A stretch of 32,430 nucleotides of DNA from contig NZ_FQZY01000049.1 of NCBI RefSeq assembly GCF_900142165.1, positions 1 through 32,430 of the forward strand, in the 5' to 3' direction. A program made the position numbers and the translations under genes. Source of the stretch: Hespellia stercorisuis DSM 15480. GTDB taxonomy: Bacteria > Bacillota > Clostridia > Lachnospirales > Lachnospiraceae. Below the pieces are notes generated by a model, which saw only the letters and a list, made by a program, of their open reading frames with translations, did not search any database and was not told the DNA's origin. This document shows positions 32,149-32,430 of the stretch, piece by piece; position 1 is the first letter of the stretch; every line of letters begins with the position of its first letter.

Positions 32149-32430
32149 TTAGTTAAAGATGATATCGGAATTCCCTAAAAGGGCTTCTCTGATTGCTGTA
32201 AAAGCATTTATTCCATGCTTATGAGCAGTCCCAATATAGCTCATGATTGTAAGATATTCCTGTGCGCCTTCCTCACTGCGAAAACATCCTGAGACCTTGG
32301 TTTTAACCTTAATCATGCGCAAATCACGTTCCGCAAGGTTATTATCAAACGGAACACAGAGATTCTTTATAAATAAGCAGACTGATGCCTTGTAATTCAC
32401 AAGTCTGTCAATTAGATTTAGTACCTTGGT
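32149..32430 (-). CDS. IS66-family transposase, 3' part (cut by window edge)
   Basis: The minus-strand frame is open from the right edge to TAA at 32149-32151. The sequence VPFDNNLAERDLRMIKVKTK, then VSGCFRSEEGAQEYLTIMSY, is the highly conserved end of IS66 transposases and includes the catalytic glutamate in NLAERDLR. The C-terminus IGTAHKHGINAFTAIREALL is also typical. The insertion sequence end should lie within 32018-32148, but its terminal repeat cannot be fixed with confidence. Confidence 0.85.
   Translation of the reverse strand, partial: TKVLNLIDRLVNYKASVCLFIKNLCVPFDNNLAERDLRMIKVKTKVSGCFRSEEGAQEYLTIMSYIGTAHKHGINAFTAIREALLGNSDIIFN

Noticed and set aside
1-32430. CRISPR array, tRNA or rRNA genes
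   Set aside because: No regularly spaced short repeats, cloverleaf-like segments or rRNA landmarks were noticed on either strand.

Overview
The window looks like a low-to-mid GC Firmicutes chromosome, most likely a gut clostridium of the Lachnospiraceae type. This rests on strong AGGAGG ribosome binding sites, TTG starts, Tn916-type accessory genes, tyrosine and large serine recombinases of clostridial type, and ECF transporters. No rRNA, tRNA or CRISPR array was seen. Almost everything is accessory DNA: pieces of at least three mobile elements with broken host genes between them.

Left part (1-13.3 kb): a mobile element read left to right. It has an Imm49-like protein, a Tn916 Orf7/Orf8-like pair (sigma-like factor plus HTH_16 protein), a DUF3825 protein, a tiny Com-like zinc finger, a second sigma-like factor, and a long inverted repeat in front of a DinG/XPD-type Fe-S helicase. 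Three consecutive, apparently intact tyrosine recombinases and a DUF6262 (TnpC-like) coiled-coil protein follow, an arrangement like Tn554 or 'recombinase in trio' elements. Behind them sits an unrecognised 525-residue membrane-anchored protein with its own promoter and terminator. The element ends at about 13.3 kb, where an ABC transporter gene resumes in the middle of its Walker B region. The left end is not visible.

Middle part (13.3-19.3 kb): an AT-rich metal or metallophore uptake cluster that has been damaged. It holds a 5'-truncated ABC exporter-type gene, an intact ABC half-transporter, the 3' stub of a MATE gene, an MptD-type ECF S component, EcfT, a double-domain EcfA, an AraC-like protein without its DNA-binding domain, and a DtxR-type repressor cut in half.

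Recombinase graveyard (19.3-21.3 kb): the DtxR gene is cut by the remains of a serine-recombinase element on the minus strand. Three recombinase genes have been reduced to two by internal deletions. On the other side lies the 3' end of an AlbA_2-type regulator gene containing a perfect 21-bp hairpin.

Right part (21.3-32.4 kb): small regulator-plus-target modules. A MerR regulator diverges from a four-gene operon (alpha/beta hydrolase, DUF3737, Isf-like flavoprotein, carboxymuconolactone decarboxylase-like) through a textbook 19-bp-spacer MerR promoter. This block and a decayed cstA lie between two copies of a 160-bp repeat. Next come a MarR regulator with an MFS efflux pump, two overlapping paralogous cysteine-rich proteins, and a TetR regulator with a MATE pump preceded by three evenly spaced operator-like palindromes. 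The 3' end of an IS66-family transposase gene closes the window.
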